From: Pseudomonadota bacterium
GTDB taxonomy: Bacteria > Pseudomonadota > Gammaproteobacteria > Burkholderiales > Rhodocyclaceae
Reading direction: 5' to 3'
Assembly (NCBI GenBank): GCA_018262235.1
Contig: JAGTRY010000009.1
Span: 1 to 64,000, forward strand
Length of the DNA: 64,000 nucleotides
The notes beneath the pieces were generated by a model. That model saw only the letters and a list, made by a program, of their open reading frames with translations. It searched no databases and was not told the origin of the DNA. This document shows, piece after piece, positions 25,471-36,392 of this stretch (the first letter of the stretch is position 1; each line of letters opens with the position of its first letter). Position numbers and translations under genes: made by a program.

Positions 25471-26559
25471 TCACGGCATCCGCAAGCCCTTGGCGATGAA
25501 GTTGTGGCCTTTGGATCGGGACAGGTATTCGATGGCCAGGCGTGCCAGATCGGCATCGGAGAGTCCCCAGAAGAAGGGATCGGTGGCGACTTCCAGGCTG
25601 TGCAGGAAGTCTTCGAGGCGCTCAACCGGTTCGGTTTCTGTCGGTCCGAAAATCTGCGCCAGGACCCTGTCGCGTGCCGGATCGACGCCTGCGGCCTGAC
25701 GCCAGACCCAGGGCAGAACCCAGGAACAGGCCAGACCATGCGGGGTGCCTTTGGTCAGGGTGACCGGGTAGGAAATCGCGTGGGCCAGCGCGGTACGGGT
25801 CTGTGACAGGCACAGGCCAGCCTGCCAGGCGGCCTTGGCCAGCTCGACGCGGGCTTTGAGGTTGCCCTGGAAGCGCCAGGCGGTCGGCAATTTGGTGATC
25901 ACCGTACGGGCGGCCTCTACGGCCAGCATGTCGGTCATCGGCGTGGCATTCACGTTCCAGATGGCTTCCAGGGCGTGGGCGAGCGCGTCGAGCGCAGCGT
26001 TGCGCAGCACCAGCCTGGGCAGGCTCAGCGAGAGTTCGGGGTCGATCAGGGCGAGTTCGGGCCACAGGCGCGAGTTGTTCAGGGTGTATTTGGCCTGGTT
26101 GCGATCACGCGTATCCCACACCACCGAAAAGGGGGTGACCTCGCTGCCGGTGCCGGCGGTGGTGGGCACCGCAATGATGCGCATGCGCCGGATCACGGGC
26201 GTGGCATGGGTCAGCAGGTCGAGGAAGTGACCCGATTCCGGCTGGCAGCACAGGGCCTTGGCAAAATCGATGACGCTGCCACCGCCAACGGCGACGATGA
26301 TCTCGGCCTTGCGCTCCTGCCAGACGCGCTGGTGTGTCGCGACGATGTCGGATAATTCGGGGCGGCTCGATACGTTGTCGATGATGTCGACGATGCGGTC
26401 GCCGAGCAAGCTTTTGAGCCGTGCCAGCAGGCCGGAGGTGTGGGCGCTCTGGAAGGTGACCAGCAGCACCCGGCGGCGCCCGACCTGCTCGGGCAGCTTG
26501 TCCAGGGCCCCGGTCCCGAATACCGTGCGAACCGGGTTATGCCACTGAAACGCTGTCAT
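25471..26559 (-). CDS. Iron-containing alcohol dehydrogenase
   Basis: A 362-residue group III alcohol dehydrogenase. GGGSVIDFAKA (92-102) binds NAD(P); PTTAGTGSEVTPFSV follows; the metal ligands are Asp191, His195 (DALAHALEAIW), His260 (AHAISYP) and His274 (TPHGLACS). The pattern is close to phosphonoacetaldehyde-reductase-like members, but I cannot assign a substrate. It follows gatA by 37 bases on the same strand, in the place where gatB is usually found. Confidence 0.9.
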   Translation of the reverse strand: MTAFQWHNPVRTVFGTGALDKLPEQVGRRRVLLVTFQSAHTSGLLARLKSLLGDRIVDIIDNVSSRPELSDIVATHQRVWQERKAEIIVAVGGGSVIDFAKALCCQPESGHFLDLLTHATPVIRRMRIIAVPTTAGTGSEVTPFSVVWDTRDRNQAKYTLNNSRLWPELALIDPELSLSLPRLVLRNAALDALAHALEAIWNVNATPMTDMLAVEAARTVITKLPTAWRFQGNLKARVELAKAAWQAGLCLSQTRTALAHAISYPVTLTKGTPHGLACSWVLPWVWRQAAGVDPARDRVLAQIFGPTETEPVERLEDFLHSLEVATDPFFWGLSDADLARLAIEYLSRSKGHNFIAKGLRMP

Positions 26560-26596
26560 GCTTGCCCCTTTACGCCGCGTCAGGCGCCCCTTGTGC

Positions 26597-28045
26597 TCAA
26601 GCGGGCTGACGCAGATGCCAATCCGTCGTCTGTTGCAACTGGTGTGCGATGTTCAGCAGGCGGGCCTCGCCGAAATAGTTGCCGATCAGCTGCAAGCCCA
26701 CGGGCATTTTGTCTCCCGAAAAACCTGCAGGGGTCGACAGGCCCGGCAAGCCGGCGAGGTTTACCGCGATGGTGTAGATGTCGGCCAGATACATCTGCAC
26801 CGGATCGTCGGCCATCTGGCCGATGCCCCAGGCTGCAGTCGGGGCGACCGGGCCGGCGATCACGTCGCATTGCGTGAGCGCCTGCTGGAAATCTTGCGCG
26901 ATGAGCCGGCGCAGCTGCTGGGCCTTGATGTAGTAGGCGTCGTAGTAGCCATGCGAGAGCACATAGGTGCCGACCAGGATGCGGCGTTTCACTTCGGCGC
27001 CGAAGCCTTCGGAACGGCTCTTCGCGTACATCTCTGCCAGATCCTTGTATTCGCTGGCGCGGTGGCCATAGCGCACGCCGTCGAAACGGCTCAGGTTGGA
27101 GCTGGCCTCGGCTGGCGCGATCACGTAATACGCCGGGATCGCCAGGTGGGTATTGGGCAGGCTGACCTCGACGGTGACCGCACCGAGCTTGCGCAGCTCG
27201 GCCAGGGCTTGCTCGATGGCGGCGCGTACATCATTGGCCAGACCTTCGCCGAAATATTCCTTGGGCAAGCCGATCTTCAGGCCGGCCAGCGGCTGGTTCA
27301 GATCGCGCGTGTAGTCTTCCGTGGCGCGTTCCAGGCTGGTCGAGTCACGCTTGTCGAAACCGGCCATGTGGTTGAGCAACAGCGCGCAGTCTTCGGCGGT
27401 GTGGGCAATCGGCCCGCCCTGATCGAGCGAGCTGGCGTAGGCAATCATGCCGTAGCGCGAGACTACGCCATAGGTCGGCTTGATCCCGGTGACGCCGCAC
27501 AAACCTGCAGGCTGACGGATCGAACCGCCAGTGTCGGTGCCGGTCGCGGCGGGCACCATGCCGGCCGCCACCGCAGCGGCCGAGCCGCCCGAAGAACCGC
27601 CGGGCACCCGGTCCAGGTTCCACGGGTTTTTCACCGGGCCCCAGGCCGAGCTTTCGTTGGTCGAGCCCATCGCGAACTCGTCCATGTTGGTCTTGCCCAG
27701 GCTCACGCAGCCGGCAGCTTTGAGCTGGCTGACCACGTTGGCGTCATACGGGCTGACGAAATTGGCGAGGATCTTCGAGCCGCAGGTGGTGAGTACGCCC
27801 TCGGTGCAGAACAGATCCTTGTGCGCAATCGGCAGGCCGGCGAGCGGGCCGGCGCTGCCGGCGGCAATCGCCGCATCGGCGGCATCGGCGGCTGCCAGCG
27901 CACCGTCGCGGTCGACGGTGATGAAGGCGTTGATGCGCGGGTTCTGCGCGTCGATTTTCGCCAGGTAGTCGGTCACCAGCTCGCGGCTGGAAGTCTTCTT
28001 TTGCGCCAGCGCTTCGGCCAGCGATTTCAGGGTCTGGATGCTCAT
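26597..28045 (-). CDS. gatA: Asp-tRNA(Asn)/Glu-tRNA(Gln) amidotransferase subunit A
   Basis: A 482-residue amidase-signature protein with the Ser-cisSer-Lys triad: Lys in [27 protein letters not shown] and [12 protein letters not shown]. GatA releases ammonia from glutamine for transamidation of misacylated tRNA. The start at 28045 is set by the N-terminus [13 protein letters not shown] and a four-base ATGA overlap with gmhA; the open frame continues upstream to 28528 only because it runs antisense/out of frame through gmhA. gatC lies upstream with gmhA in between; gatB is absent from the window. Confidence 0.96.
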   Translation of the reverse strand: MSIQTLKSLAEALAQKKTSSRELVTDYLAKIDAQNPRINAFITVDRDGALAAADAADAAIAAGSAGPLAGLPIAHKDLFCTEGVLTTCGSKILANFVSPYDANVVSQLKAAGCVSLGKTNMDEFAMGSTNESSAWGPVKNPWNLDRVPGGSSGGSAAAVAAGMVPAATGTDTGGSIRQPAGLCGVTGIKPTYGVVSRYGMIAYASSLDQGGPIAHTAEDCALLLNHMAGFDKRDSTSLERATEDYTRDLNQPLAGLKIGLPKEYFGEGLANDVRAAIEQALAELRKLGAVTVEVSLPNTHLAIPAYYVIAPAEASSNLSRFDGVRYGHRASEYKDLAEMYAKSRSEGFGAEVKRRILVGTYVLSHGYYDAYYIKAQQLRRLIAQDFQQALTQCDVIAGPVAPTAAWGIGQMADDPVQMYLADIYTIAVNLAGLPGLSTPAGFSGDKMPVGLQLIGNYFGEARLLNIAHQLQQTTDWHLRQPA

Positions 28046-28638
28046 TTTGCTTGCACCGAATTTTCCACATATCCGAGCCCGATCTCGACATGGTCGATCA
28101 GGGCGTGGATGAATTTGATATGGATTTCCTGGATGCGGTCGGCATAGCCGAAGTGCGGCACGATGATCTCGGCATCGGCGAGCCCACGCATCTTGCCGCC
28201 ATCCTTGCCCATCAGCAGGATGACCTGCATGTCGCGCGCCTTCGCGGCTTTGGCGGCGGCGAGGATGTTGGCGGAGTTGCCCGAAGTCGAGATGCCGAAG
28301 AACACGTCGCCGGCACGGCCGAGCGCTTCGACCTGACGCGAGAAGATGAATTCGAAGCCGTAGTCGTTGCCCACGCAGGTGATGTGCGAGGGGTCGGAGA
28401 TCGCCAGTGCGCCGAGCGCCGGGCGGTTGTCGCGGTAGCGGCCGGAGAGCTCTTCGGCGAAATGCATGGCGTCGCAGTGCGAGCCGCCGTTGCCGGCCGA
28501 GAGGATCTTGCCGCCAGTTTTCAGGCAATGGACGAGGATGTCGCCAGCCTTGTCGACTTCGGCGAGCAGGGCTTCGTCGGCCAGCACTTTCGTCAGCAGG
28601 GCATGGCCTTCCTGCAGGTGTTGAAGGAGTCGGCTCAT
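28042..28638 (-). CDS. gmhA: Sedoheptulose-7-phosphate isomerase
   Basis: A 198-residue SIS-domain isomerase making D-glycero-D-manno-heptose 7-phosphate, the first step to LPS core heptose. [61 protein letters not shown] and the C-terminal [19 protein letters not shown] are virtually those of E. coli GmhA. It is inserted between gatC (4-base gap) and gatA (ATGA overlap), so this LPS gene and the two amidotransferase genes are translated from one message. Confidence 0.95.
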   Translation of the reverse strand: MSRLLQHLQEGHALLTKVLADEALLAEVDKAGDILVHCLKTGGKILSAGNGGSHCDAMHFAEELSGRYRDNRPALGALAISDPSHITCVGNDYGFEFIFSRQVEALGRAGDVFFGISTSGNSANILAAAKAAKARDMQVILLMGKDGGKMRGLADAEIIVPHFGYADRIQEIHIKFIHALIDHVEIGLGYVENSVQAK

Positions 28639-28642
28639 GGTT

Positions 28643-28930
28643 TTACTCGATGACTTTGGGGACCAGATAGAGGCCTTTCTCGGCTTCCGGTGCCACGGCC
28701 TGATAGGCCTCGCGACGATTGGTTTCGGTGACCGTATCCGCGCGCAGGCGCTGGATCAGGTCTTGCGGGTGCGACATCGGGGTGACGCCCGTGGTGTCTA
28801 CAGCCTGCATGGCTTCAATGAGGCCGAAAATCCCGTTGAGTTTGGCCTGGGTGGCTTCAGCTTCAGTGGGGCTAAGTTCGATATGGGCGAGCCGGGCGAT
28901 GCGGTCGACCTGTTTCAGCGAAAGGGACAT
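28643..28930 (-). CDS. gatC: Asp-tRNA(Asn)/Glu-tRNA(Gln) amidotransferase subunit C
   Basis: A 95-residue Gat[22 protein letters not shown] at the start, the central ...[25 protein letters not shown] and a C-terminal LVPKVIE all match the family. GatC wraps around GatA and stabilises the complex. First gene of the gatC-gmhA-gatA unit and divergent from mreB, with about 150 bases between starts. Confidence 0.95.
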   Translation of the reverse strand: MSLSLKQVDRIARLAHIELSPTEAEATQAKLNGIFGLIEAMQAVDTTGVTPMSHPQDLIQRLRADTVTETNRREAYQAVAPEAEKGLYLVPKVIE

Positions 28931-29047
28931 GAGTGTGCAGCCTCGAAAAACAAAGCCCTTTATCGGGCGGGTAGTTCATTGGAGACAATGGGATAGGGTA
29001 ACATAGAGGGCTATTCCTGTTCCCGGTTTGCGCGGGTCTGATACTAG

Positions 29048-30124
<1,077 letters not shown>

Positions 30125-30251
30125 TTCCGATGGTGGCAGGGCGAGAGGGGCTGGAAGAAGGTCGCACGGCACTGCGGCGTTTCATGTTCATGCTCGCCAA
30201 GCCCGTGTTTTCCGGCTCTTTTTCCCTTTTCCTTCTTTGACCTGACCAGGC

Positions 30252-31271
30252 ATGTCCGCCCACGATCACCAGACGCCTCCGTTCTTCAAGCGCGGCTTGC
30301 CGCCAGGTGCACGTCTGACGATCTATCTGGCCCTGTCTTTTGGCTTGCTGGTGGGCGATCTGCGCCTGCATTACCTCGAAACGCTCAGGCAGGCCTTGTC
30401 GGTACTGACCTATCCCTTGCAGATCGCTGCGGCGACGCCGGCGGATTTCGTGCACAACGCGTCGGATTACTTCAGTGGCCTGGTCAGTTTGCAGCGCGAG
30501 AACGCGCAGCTCAAATCCCAGCAGCTGAACATGGCCAGCAAGGTTTTGTTCAACGAGCAACTGCGTCGTGAGAATGCCGAGCTGCGCGGACTGCTCGACA
30601 TGGCCGATGCGCTCAAGGTGCGTGCCACGGCGGCGGAGATCATCTTTACCGCGCGGGATCCGTTTTCGCGCAAGGTCATCCTCAACAAAGGCAGCCGGCA
30701 GGATATCGAGCCGGGCTCGCCGGTGGTCGATCCGCTCGGGGTGATCGGGCAGGTCACCCGGGTGTTTCCGCTGCACGCGGAAGTCACCCTGCTTTCGGAC
30801 AAGGAACAGGCGATTCCGGTGATCGTCGAACGCAGTGGCTTGCGCGCGGTGATGTTCGGGACCGGCAACGGCTTGATGGAACTGAAATTCCTGGCGGCGA
30901 ATGCCGAAGTGAAGCCCAATGACCGGATCCTCACCTCGGGCCTGGACGGAGTTTTTGCGCCGGGTTTGCCGGTGGCTTCTGTGATCAAGGTGACGCGGGA
31001 CAGTGCCGAATCCTTTGCCCGCATCCTGTGCAAACCGATCGGCAGTGTCGAGCGTAACGGCGCGGTGCTGATCCTCTCCCGACTGGAGCCGCACCTGGAG
31101 CGCCCGGTCGATGACGAAAGCAATGATCCGCGGCGGGCTTCGGGCGGGCGGATCCGTCCGAACAAACCGGCGACCGAGGCTTCGGCGCCGCTGGCTGCCG
31201 GCTCCGCGCCGGTGCCGGCCCAGAGTGCCGTGCCGCAAGCGGTGGCCAGCCCGGCGCACAAGGGGAACTGA
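30252..31271 (+). CDS. mreC: Rod shape-determining protein MreC
   Basis: A 339-residue bitopic protein: short cytoplasmic N-terminus, TM helix at about 22-40, a periplasmic coiled coil (about 70-110), and the MreC beta-barrel region (VILNKGSRQDIEPGSPVVDPLGVIGQV...TLLSDKEQAIPV...ILTSGLDGVFAPGLPVASV). A low-complexity Pro/Ala tail of about 70 residues ends it. MreC activates PBP2-RodA. It starts 127 bases after mreB. Confidence 0.96.
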   Translation: MSAHDHQTPPFFKRGLPPGARLTIYLALSFGLLVGDLRLHYLETLRQALSVLTYPLQIAAATPADFVHNASDYFSGLVSLQRENAQLKSQQLNMASKVLFNEQLRRENAELRGLLDMADALKVRATAAEIIFTARDPFSRKVILNKGSRQDIEPGSPVVDPLGVIGQVTRVFPLHAEVTLLSDKEQAIPVIVERSGLRAVMFGTGNGLMELKFLAANAEVKPNDRILTSGLDGVFAPGLPVASVIKVTRDSAESFARILCKPIGSVERNGAVLILSRLEPHLERPVDDESNDPRRASGGRIRPNKPATEASAPLAAGSAPVPAQSAVPQAVASPAHKGN

Positions 31272-31792
31272 TGCAAGCAACCAATAACTCTTCGCGTCTG
31301 CTGCTTCCCGTCCGGATGGGGTTTGTGGTGCTGAGCCTGATTGTGGCGCTCGGTCTGAACTTCGTGCCGGTCGGACGCTTCTATGCCGTGCCGGATTTCA
31401 CGGCCCTGGTGCTGGCCTTCTGGTGCGTGCGTGAACCGCACCGGATCGGCATGGGCACGGCCTTCATCCTCGGGACGCTGGTTGATGTGGTACATGGCGC
31501 GGTGATGGGTCAGCATGCGGCGGCCTACGTGCTGCTGGCCTGGGCTTCGATCATCAATTCACGGCGCTTGCTGTGGTTCTCGCCCGGCGCACAGGCCTTG
31601 CACATGGTGCCCCTGTTCCTGATGGTGCAGATGGTCATGCTGATTTTGCGGCTGCTGGCAGGACACCACTTCCCGGGCTGGGAATATTTCTTCACCTGCT
31701 TTACCACTGCCGCCTTGTGGCTGCCCACCCACTATCTGTTGCTGTTGCCTCAGATGCTGCCGATAGACCGGGATGAGAACCGACCACTTTAG
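31271..31792 (+). CDS. mreD: Rod shape-determining protein MreD
   Basis: A 173-residue inner-membrane protein with five or so hydrophobic helices; family features include LNFVPVGRFYAVPDFTALVLAFW and FILGTLVDVVHGAVMGQHAAAY. It overlaps the mreC stop by one base (TGATG), indicating coupled translation. It acts with MreC in the elongasome. Confidence 0.94.
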   Translation: MQATNNSSRLLLPVRMGFVVLSLIVALGLNFVPVGRFYAVPDFTALVLAFWCVREPHRIGMGTAFILGTLVDVVHGAVMGQHAAAYVLLAWASIINSRRLLWFSPGAQALHMVPLFLMVQMVMLILRLLAGHHFPGWEYFFTCFTTAALWLPTHYLLLLPQMLPIDRDENRPL

Positions 31793-31882
31793 GACGTGGC
31801 GCATGGCGAGCAGGGTGTCGGCCGCATCCTGTCCGATCCCCGCCCTCCGACGCCCGATTCCCTGCTCCCCACTCTCCAGCAC

Positions 31883-33769
31883 ATGGAACTGAAAGCCCCC
31901 GAACAGGAACTCTCGCGTTTCCGCGCCCGTGTGGCGGCGGCGGCGGTGCTCGTCCTCGTCGGCTTCGGTTTGATCGTGGCGCGCTTCGTATACCTGCAGA
32001 TCGTGCGCTACGACTACTACGCCACGCGGGCCGAGGACAACCGCATCTCGCTGCTGCCGATCGTGCCCAACCGCGGCCTCATCACGGATCGCAACGGGGT
32101 TGTGCTGGCTCGCAACTATTCGGCCTACACGCTGGAAATCACGCCGTCCAAGGTGAACAACCTCGACGACACCATCGATGATCTTTCCGAAGTCATCGAT
32201 ATCCAGCCCAAGGATCGCAAACGTTTCAAGAAGCTGCTCGACGAGAGCAAGAATTTCGAATCCTTGCCGATCCGCACCCGCCTGACCGATGAGGAAGTGG
32301 CGCGCTTCATTGCCCGGCGCTACCGCTTCCCCGGTGTCGAAATCAAGGCACGCCTGTTCCGCCAGTATCCGATGGGAGAGCTGGCCTCTCACGCGGTGGG
32401 CTACATCGGCCGGATCAATCAGAAGGAAATGGCCGCGATCGAGGATGATGAGGATCTGGCCGCCAACTACCGGGGCACCGAGCATATCGGCAAGACCGGT
32501 CTGGAGCAGAGTTACGAGAAGGAACTGCACGGTATCACCGGCTTCGAGCAGGTCGAGGTCGATGCTTCCGGCCGCGCCGTCCGTTCGCTGGCGCGTACGC
32601 CGCCCGTGCCGGGCAACAACCTGCAGCTGACCATGGACGCCGAGTTGCAGCACATTGCCGAGCAGGCTTTCGGCAACCGGCGTGGCGCATTGGTGGCCAT
32701 CGAACCGGGGACCGGCGGGATCCTGGCACTGGTGTCGACGCCGCGCTTCGACCCGAACCTCTTCGTTGACGGGATCACGCCGGACAACTGGGACGTGCTC
32801 AACACCTCGCTCGACCGCCCGATGATCAACCGGGCCCTCAACGGCGCCTATCCGCCCGGTTCGACCTTCAAGCCCTTCATGGCGCTGGGGGCACTGGAGA
32901 CCGGCAAGCGCGCGGCGAACACGGCCATACATGACCCCGGCTATTTCGTGTTCGGTGACCACACCTTCAATGACGACAAGAAGGGTGGGCACGGCATGGT
33001 GGACATGATCAAATCCATCATCGTCAGCTGCGACACGTACTACTACTCGCTGGCCAACGACATGGGGATCGATGTCATCAGCGAATTCATGGGCAAGCTC
33101 GGTTTCGGTGCCCGCACCGGCATCGACATCGAAGGCGAATCGGTCGGCGTGCTGCCCTCTCCCGCCTGGAAGAAGAAACGCTTCAAGAAACCCGAGCAGC
33201 AGAAATGGTATGCCGGCGAGACCATCTCGATCGGCATCGGCCAGGGCTACAACGCTTACACACCGCTGCAACTGGCACATGCCACGGCGACGCTGGCGGC
33301 TGGCGGGATCATGTACAAGCCGCATATCGTCAAATATGTGGTGGATGCGCAGACGGGCGCGCGGCGGGTCATCGAACCCATCCCGGAAGCCGACTTGGGC
33401 TTCAAGCCGGAAAACCTGGACGTGATCCGCAAAGGCATGGTCGGCGTGATGACCAGCGGGACCGGTGCTCGTGCTTTTGCCGGCGCGAAATACGAGGCCG
33501 CCGGCAAGACCGGGACTGCCCAGGTCTACTCGCTCAAGGGCGCCAAATACAAGGAAGGCGAAGTCACCGAGCGCTTACGTGACCACGCCTTGTTCATCGC
33601 GTACGCACCGGCCCACGATCCGAAGATTGCATTGGCCGTGCTGGTCGAGAATGGCGGTTTTGGTGCAGCGGCGGCAGCGCCGATTGCTCGCCAGGTGCTT
33701 GACTATTACCTGCTGGGCATCAAGCCGACCGGTGCGGTGGCCGACGACCCCAATGCGGAGCCCGAATGA
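31883..33769 (+). CDS. mrdA: Penicillin-binding protein 2
   Basis: A 628-residue elongation-specific transpeptidase. TM helix about 18-38; pedestal domain; transpeptidase motifs PPGSTFKPFMAL (SxxK), SCDTYYY (SxN variant of class B enzymes, S-C-D) and KTGTAQ, with AYAPAHDPKIALAVLVENGG. The start at 31883 (MELKAPEQELSRFRAR) matches PBP2 homologues; it lacks an obvious ribosome site and follows a 90-base C-rich leader after mreD. An in-frame GTG at 31796 would add 29 atypical residues. It forms a pair with RodA, whose gene overlaps its stop. Confidence 0.95.
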   Translation: MELKAPEQELSRFRARVAAAAVLVLVGFGLIVARFVYLQIVRYDYYATRAEDNRISLLPIVPNRGLITDRNGVVLARNYSAYTLEITPSKVNNLDDTIDDLSEVIDIQPKDRKRFKKLLDESKNFESLPIRTRLTDEEVARFIARRYRFPGVEIKARLFRQYPMGELASHAVGYIGRINQKEMAAIEDDEDLAANYRGTEHIGKTGLEQSYEKELHGITGFEQVEVDASGRAVRSLARTPPVPGNNLQLTMDAELQHIAEQAFGNRRGALVAIEPGTGGILALVSTPRFDPNLFVDGITPDNWDVLNTSLDRPMINRALNGAYPPGSTFKPFMALGALETGKRAANTAIHDPGYFVFGDHTFNDDKKGGHGMVDMIKSIIVSCDTYYYSLANDMGIDVISEFMGKLGFGARTGIDIEGESVGVLPSPAWKKKRFKKPEQQKWYAGETISIGIGQGYNAYTPLQLAHATATLAAGGIMYKPHIVKYVVDAQTGARRVIEPIPEADLGFKPENLDVIRKGMVGVMTSGTGARAFAGAKYEAAGKTGTAQVYSLKGAKYKEGEVTERLRDHALFIAYAPAHDPKIALAVLVENGGFGAAAAAPIARQVLDYYLLGIKPTGAVADDPNAEPE

Positions 33770-34896
33770 TCAGCCTGCCCGACATCCGCGCCTTCTTCCT
33801 GCGCCTGGTCCGTCCGATCGATCCCTTCCTGCTCGGGATCGCCCTGGCCATCATGGCCTGTGCCTATCTGGTGATGCTCAGCGCTTCACCGGAGCGGATG
33901 AGTGCGCATACCCTCAACGTCTTGTCCGCGCTGGTGGTGATGTGGGTTGTGGCCAGCCAGCCGCCGCAGCGGCTCAACACCTTTGCCCTGCCGCTGTATG
34001 TGGTGGGCGTTTTGCTGCTGGTGGCGGTTGCCCTGTTTGGCGATGTTTCCAAGGGCGCGCGGCGCTGGTTGAATGTCGGCGTGCGCATCCAGCCTTCGGA
34101 ACTCATGAAGATCGCCATGCCGCTGATGCTGGCCTGGTATTTCCAGAAGCGCGAAGGCAGCCTCAAGATCCGCGACTTCCTGGTCGCGCTGCTGCTGCTG
34201 ATCGTGCCGGTGGGATTGATCGCCAAGCAGCCGGATCTGGGGACGGCGATTCTGGTGCTGGGCGCGGGATTCTTCGTGATTTTCTTTGCCGGCCTGTCCT
34301 GGAAGCTGATCGTGCCGGTCGGCGTGCTGGGCATTGCGGCAGTGGTCGCCGTGGTGGTCTACCAGAACCAGATCTGTGCGCCAGAAGTGCAGTGGCCGGG
34401 CCTGCATGATTATCAGAAACACCGGGTGTGCACCCTGCTCGATCCGTCCACCGATCCGCTGGGCAAAGGTTTCCACACCATCCAGTCGACGATTGCGGTG
34501 GGCTCGGGGGGCTTTCTCGGCAAGGGCTGGCGCAATGGCACGCAGACGCACCTTGATTTCCTGCCGGAGCGGCATACCGACTTCATCCTTGCCGTGATCT
34601 CCGAGGAGTTCGGGCTGGTCGGCGTGCTCATCATCACCATCCTGTATTGCCTGCTGATCGCACGTGGCCTGATGATCGCCAGCAATGCCGCCAATCTCTT
34701 CGCGCGCCTGCTTGCCGGCTCGGTGACGATGATTTTCTTCACCTATGCTTTCGTGAATATGGGCATGATCAGCGGCATCCTGCCGGTCGTGGGGGTGCCA
34801 TTGCCGATGGTGAGTTACGGTGGGACGGCTCTGGTGACGCTGTGCCTGGGGATCGGGATCCTGATGAGCATCCAGCAATACCGGCGGCGACGTTAA
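33766..34896 (+). CDS. mrdB: Peptidoglycan glycosyltransferase RodA
   Basis: A 376-residue SEDS-family polytopic protein with about ten helices. Typical blocks: GARRWLNVGVRIQPSELMKIAMPLMLAWYF (ending the SE-type motif), KQPDLGTAILV, GKGWRNGTQTHLDFLPERHTDFILAVISEEFGL with the catalytic Asp region, and GGTALVTLC. It polymerises lipid II with PBP2. ATGA overlap with mrdA. Confidence 0.96.
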   Translation: MISLPDIRAFFLRLVRPIDPFLLGIALAIMACAYLVMLSASPERMSAHTLNVLSALVVMWVVASQPPQRLNTFALPLYVVGVLLLVAVALFGDVSKGARRWLNVGVRIQPSELMKIAMPLMLAWYFQKREGSLKIRDFLVALLLLIVPVGLIAKQPDLGTAILVLGAGFFVIFFAGLSWKLIVPVGVLGIAAVVAVVVYQNQICAPEVQWPGLHDYQKHRVCTLLDPSTDPLGKGFHTIQSTIAVGSGGFLGKGWRNGTQTHLDFLPERHTDFILAVISEEFGLVGVLIITILYCLLIARGLMIASNAANLFARLLAGSVTMIFFTYAFVNMGMISGILPVVGVPLPMVSYGGTALVTLCLGIGILMSIQQYRRRR

Positions 34897-34907
34897 GAGG
34901 GGGTGAC

Positions 34908-35921
34908 ATGAGCCATGTGCGTGCGGGATTCTGGTGGAGTGTTTGCCTGCTGGGCAGCAGCCTGCTGGCCGCGTGTAGCACCTTGCCCAGTGAGCCGCCG
35001 GTCGAGGCGCGCCCGTCCGTGCCGGTGACAAAAGCTCCGGCGCCTGCCGTGGTCACGGCGACGCCATCGGTCCCGGGCAAGGCGGCGCCGGCCAAAAAAG
35101 GTGGCGGCTACTATCTGGATGATGGTCCCGGCGAAAACATCCCGCCGGATCTGGCCAGCATTCCGGACGCCACGCCCCGGCTGGAACCCTTGCGGGCAGC
35201 GGCGAATCGTCCCTATGCAGCGCTGGGAGCGACCTTCACGCCGATGCAGAATCTCCAGCCTTTCAGCCAGACCGGCATCGGCAGTTGGTATGGCAAGAAA
35301 TTCCATGGTGCCAAGACTTCCAGCGGCGAGCGTTACGACATGTACGGCATGACTGCGGCCCATCCGACCCTGCCGATCCCGAGCTACGCCCGCGTCACCA
35401 ACCTCGCCAACGGGCGCAGCGTGGTCGTGCGCGTCAATGATCGCGGGCCTTTCCTGCACGGACGGGTCATCGATCTGTCCTACGCCGCAGCCTGGAAACT
35501 GGGCTATGTCGACCAGGGCAGCACCCGGCTGCAGGTGGATGCCATCGTGCCTGATGAACTGGACAGTTTCATTGCCACCAACCCGGTCTTGCAGCCCCCG
35601 ACAGAGCCTGTGTTCGCCGCTGCCCCTGCGCTGGAAGTGCCGGTGCCGACGCCTCCCGGCCCTGCCGAAACACCGGCCGTGGCCGGCGGTAGCGGCATCT
35701 ACCTGCAACTCGGGGCATTTGCGTCGAGCAGCAACGCCGACAGTTTTCGCGAGTACGTCCAGAGTGAGCTGAAGTGGTTGCAGCAGGGCGTGCGGACCCA
35801 GCTCATCGGTGACAAGTACCGCCTGCATGTTGGCCCCTTCCGGGACGCCAACGAAGCCCGTGGGGTGGGTGAGCGGATTGCCGCCGCCATCCGGGTGCAA
35901 CCCTTTGTCGTACAACGTTGA
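34908..35921 (+). CDS. rlpA: Septal-ring-type lytic transglycosylase lipoprotein RlpA
   Basis: A 337-residue lipoprotein: signal with lipobox LAAC, Pro/Ala linker, a double-psi beta-barrel (about 120-210) with IGSWYGKKFHGAKTSSGERYDMYGMTAAHPTLP and NDRGPFLHGRVIDLS, the conserved catalytic Asp in VNDRGPF, and a C-terminal SPOR domain (about 262-335: YLQLGAFASSSNADSF...LHVGPFRDANEA) for binding denuded glycan. Start at 34908 has AGAGGGGG upstream. It lies 11 bases after mrdB and probably shares its transcript. Confidence 0.95.
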   Translation: MSHVRAGFWWSVCLLGSSLLAACSTLPSEPPVEARPSVPVTKAPAPAVVTATPSVPGKAAPAKKGGGYYLDDGPGENIPPDLASIPDATPRLEPLRAAANRPYAALGATFTPMQNLQPFSQTGIGSWYGKKFHGAKTSSGERYDMYGMTAAHPTLPIPSYARVTNLANGRSVVVRVNDRGPFLHGRVIDLSYAAAWKLGYVDQGSTRLQVDAIVPDELDSFIATNPVLQPPTEPVFAAAPALEVPVPTPPGPAETPAVAGGSGIYLQLGAFASSSNADSFREYVQSELKWLQQGVRTQLIGDKYRLHVGPFRDANEARGVGERIAAAIRVQPFVVQR

Positions 35922-35980
35922 ACCGCGCCATGAACGCCTTGCCCGTCCTCCGGTTTTCAGGCCCTGCGTTTTGGCCACTC

Positions 35981-36011
35981 TTGAAGTCCGGCGTGCGCAC
36001 CGCAATATGAT
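35981..36011 (+). promoter_or_regulatory. Candidate promoter upstream of ybeD-lipB-lipA
   Basis: TTGAAG (35981-35986) and TATGAT (36006-36011) are separated by 19 bases, in the 201-base gap after rlpA. Spacing is suboptimal. A 38-codon open frame from 36007 ends in TGATG overlapping the ybeD start, but lacks a ribosome site. Confidence 0.3.
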
Positions 36012-36122
36012 CCGGATGGGCTTGGCGGAAATCTTTTCCCTGGCCGTATTGAAACCGCTGGCAACCGGCTGGCCGCAGCGATTGTGGGGCATCTCCAATC
36101 TCTGGCTGAAACAGGAACACTG

Positions 36123-36392
36123 ATGTCTGAAGAACGTACAAGCCTGCTCGAATTCCCCTGCGATTTCCCGCTCAAGATCATGGGCGCACGCACCGATGAT
36201 TTTGCCCAGACCATCGTGACCGTTGTGCTGAGCCACGCTCCGGATTTCGACCCCGCCACCCTGGAGATGCGTCCCTCCAAGGCCGGCAACTATCTCGCCC
36301 TCACGTGCACGATCCGCGCGGTCTCGCAAGTCCAGCTCGATAACCTGTACCGCGAACTCTCCTCGCATCCGATGGTGAAGGTGGTGCTGTAA
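36123..36392 (+). CDS. ybeD: DUF493 (YbeD) family protein
   Basis: An 89-residue soluble protein with the ACT-like fold pattern of YbeD: LLEFPCDFPLKIMGARTDDFAQTIVTVV ... GNYLALTCTIRAVSQVQLDNLYRELSSHPMVKVVL. Its role is unclear; the gene is regularly found beside lipB, as here. TAATG overlap with lipB implies translational coupling. Confidence 0.93.
   Translation: MSEERTSLLEFPCDFPLKIMGARTDDFAQTIVTVVLSHAPDFDPATLEMRPSKAGNYLALTCTIRAVSQVQLDNLYRELSSHPMVKVVL

Noticed and set aside
28046-28528. N-terminal extension of the gatA frame to 643 codons
   Set aside because: It overlaps gmhA out of frame; GatA homologues begin at 28045.
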